Source: Prevotella sp.
GTDB taxonomy: Bacteria > Bacteroidota > Bacteroidia > Bacteroidales > Bacteroidaceae
NCBI GenBank assembly: GCA_017428805.1
Contig: JAFRQC010000115.1
Span: 1-7,380, forward strand
Length of the DNA stretch: 7,380 nucleotides
Direction of reading: 5' to 3'
Shown here in pieces: positions 6,946-7,380 of this stretch. Position 1 is the stretch's first letter; the number at the start of each line of letters is the position of its first letter. The notes under the pieces were generated by a model that ran no database searches, was not told the DNA's origin, and saw only the letters and a list, made by a program, of their open reading frames with translations. Position numbers and translations under genes: made by a program.

Positions 6946-6977
6946 AAGCCCGTCGGATTTCCGATGGGCTTTGTTTT
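6946..6977 (+). terminator. Intrinsic terminator for the folD/TPR/nucleotidase unit
   Basis: AAGCCCGTCGG (6946-6956) pairs with CCGATGGGCTT (6961-6971), an 11-bp GC-rich stem with one G-T wobble and a four-base ATTT loop, followed by TGTTTT (6972-6977). This is a strong rho-independent terminator form and marks the end of the leftward-to-rightward gene block. Confidence 0.85.
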
Positions 6978-7042
6978 GATAAATTACTTTACAAAATCTT
7001 TATCGTTCCTCTTTCCTCGAAGAAACAAGGCAGTAAACCGGG

Positions 7043-7108
7043 ACTTTCCCCAGTCTAAACCTCCACTTTCCCCTAAGGAAACTCCCACTTTCCTTAGCCC
7101 AAACTCCG
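7043..7108. repeat. Three tandem imperfect 22-bp repeats
   Basis: Three back-to-back units of exactly 22 bases begin with ACTTTCC at 7043, 7065 and 7087. Each carries an AAAC at unit positions 15-18 (units 2 and 3 read AAACTCC; unit 1 reads AAACCTCC one base shifted at the end). Units differ mainly in the middle (CCCAGTCT, CCTAAGGA, TTAGCCC). The 22-base period is about two helical turns, so equivalent positions face the same side of DNA, as expected for iterated protein-binding sites (iterons). Function is unproven. Confidence 0.75.
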
Positions 7109-7203
7109 AGCCTTCATAAGCCTTTGATTGTCAGATATATACGATTTTGCTAAGAATCGATTTATGTGTACTGAAATTTGTTTACATAACGCATATCTTG
7201 TCC

Positions 7204-7296
7204 GTTACAGTTACAGTTGTGACAGTTAAAAATCTGACAATTATGACCGCTCGGCTTTGCCGCTTGCTACCGTAGGGACGCAAGAAATGACAGTTA
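7204..7296. repeat. Dispersed GTTACA / TGACAGTTA word repeats
   Basis: Two tandem GTTACA hexamers (7204-7215) are followed by TGACAGTTA (7220-7228), the near copy TGACAATTA (7235-7243) and a further exact TGACAGTTA (7288-7296). All are in the same orientation. The first two nine-base copies are 15 bases apart, the third 53 bases further on. They are too short to be an insertion sequence; they could be binding sites or the eroded remains of a repeat array. Confidence 0.55.
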
Positions 7297-7322
7297 TGTT
7301 TTTGGCACCCCAAACCAGTGGT

Positions 7323-7344
7323 CATTACGCATTACATTGCAATG
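7323..7344. repeat. Heptamer pair and CATTGCAATG palindrome
   Basis: CATTACG (7323-7329) and CATTACA (7330-7336) are adjacent 7-base units, and the perfect 10-base palindrome CATTGCAATG (7335-7344) follows with a two-base overlap. This is again the 7-base periodicity seen elsewhere in the spacers. Confidence 0.55.
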
Positions 7345-7347
7345 ATC

Positions 7348-7365
7348 CATATTTTTGAAAATATG
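7348..7365 (+). promoter_or_regulatory. Perfect 8+8 inverted repeat overlapping a possible -7 box
   Basis: CATATTTT (7348-7355) and AAAATATG (7358-7365) form a perfect inverted repeat with a TG spacer. Inside it, TATTTTTG (7350-7357) matches the Bacteroidetes -7 consensus TAnnTTTG on the + strand. No TTTG is found 19-21 bases upstream, so the promoter call is weak. If real, transcription would start near 7364 toward a gene beyond the window, and the inverted repeat would be placed as an operator. Confidence 0.35.
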
Positions 7366-7380
7366 AGAAAATAGTCATAT

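Larger units (their letters stand above)
6978..7380. other. Gene-free right end (about 400 bases)
   Basis: I see no supported coding region, tRNA or rRNA here on either strand; open stretches are short and lack family resemblance. It holds three 22-bp tandem units (7043-7108), a small imperfect stem at 7142-7159 (CGATT/AATCG), the TGACAGTTA-type words (7204-7296), a CGGC-TTT-GCCG mini-hairpin (7252-7262), a weak TTTGG/CCAAA hairpin (7301-7314), and a palindrome and inverted repeat at 7335-7365. The density of short repeats contrasts with the rest of the window and suggests a regulatory region or the flank of an accessory element whose gene lies beyond 7380. Confidence 0.6.

Noticed and set aside
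7043..7108. CRISPR array
   Set aside because: The three units are contiguous with no unique spacers and diverge from each other; no cas gene is visible.
6562..7119. Plus-strand open frame crossing the end of the nucleotidase gene and the terminators
   Set aside because: Its first part is a shifted frame of the nucleotidase, the rest reads through two hairpins and the 22-bp array; composition is Ser/Pro/Arg-rich without a domain.
7288..7359. ATG frame of 23 codons ending TGA at the right edge
   Set aside because: It spans the palindrome and inverted repeat, has no recognisable product, and is too short to support.
1..7380. tRNA, rRNA, insertion sequence or integrase attachment site
   Set aside because: No cloverleaf with a TTCRA arm, no rRNA-like stretch, no transposase frame and no long direct repeats were found in any gap.

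Overview
The window looks like core chromosome of a Bacteroidales bacterium, most likely Prevotella or a close relative. Four things point there: a promoter matching the Bacteroidetes sigma consensus (TTTG, 20 bases, TAnnTTTG) at 257-288; start codons without clear Shine-Dalgarno sequences; intergenic spacers built of degenerate 7-8 base tandem repeats and inverted repeats; and moderate-GC genes separated by AT-rich gaps. The genus is an inference from style, not from a database match.

Layout, all genes on the + strand. (1) 1-207 is the 3' end of queH, epoxyqueuosine reductase, closed by an octamer repeat and an intrinsic terminator. (2) 350-2664 is a tight two-gene unit: an XRE-type HTH/cupin regulator, then two bases later an acyl-CoA synthetase of the AMP-forming ligase family. 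A promoter sits immediately before it, partly inside the queH terminator. (3) 2769-4136 is ffh, the SRP GTPase. (4) 4251-6893 holds folD, a 59-residue single-TPR protein (5179-5358) and an exported 5'-nucleotidase-family metallophosphoesterase; the last two overlap by ATGA. The nucleotidase is followed by two hairpins, the second a good intrinsic terminator. (5) 6978-7380 has no gene I can support but is rich in short repeats: three 22-bp tandem units, a TGACAGTTA family, and a perfect inverted repeat that overlaps a possible -7 element at the right edge.

The genes serve separate jobs: tRNA modification, acyl activation under a dedicated regulator, membrane targeting, one-carbon metabolism, and periplasmic nucleotide or phosphate-ester hydrolysis. 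The one clear functional pairing is regulator plus acyl-CoA synthetase. The coding content is largely ordinary. The parts worth a second look are the gaps: a heptamer repeat family that appears upstream of the regulator gene and again as a 25-base-arm hairpin before folD, the terminator/promoter overlap, and the gene-free right end, which may be the flank or regulatory region of an accessory element beyond the window.
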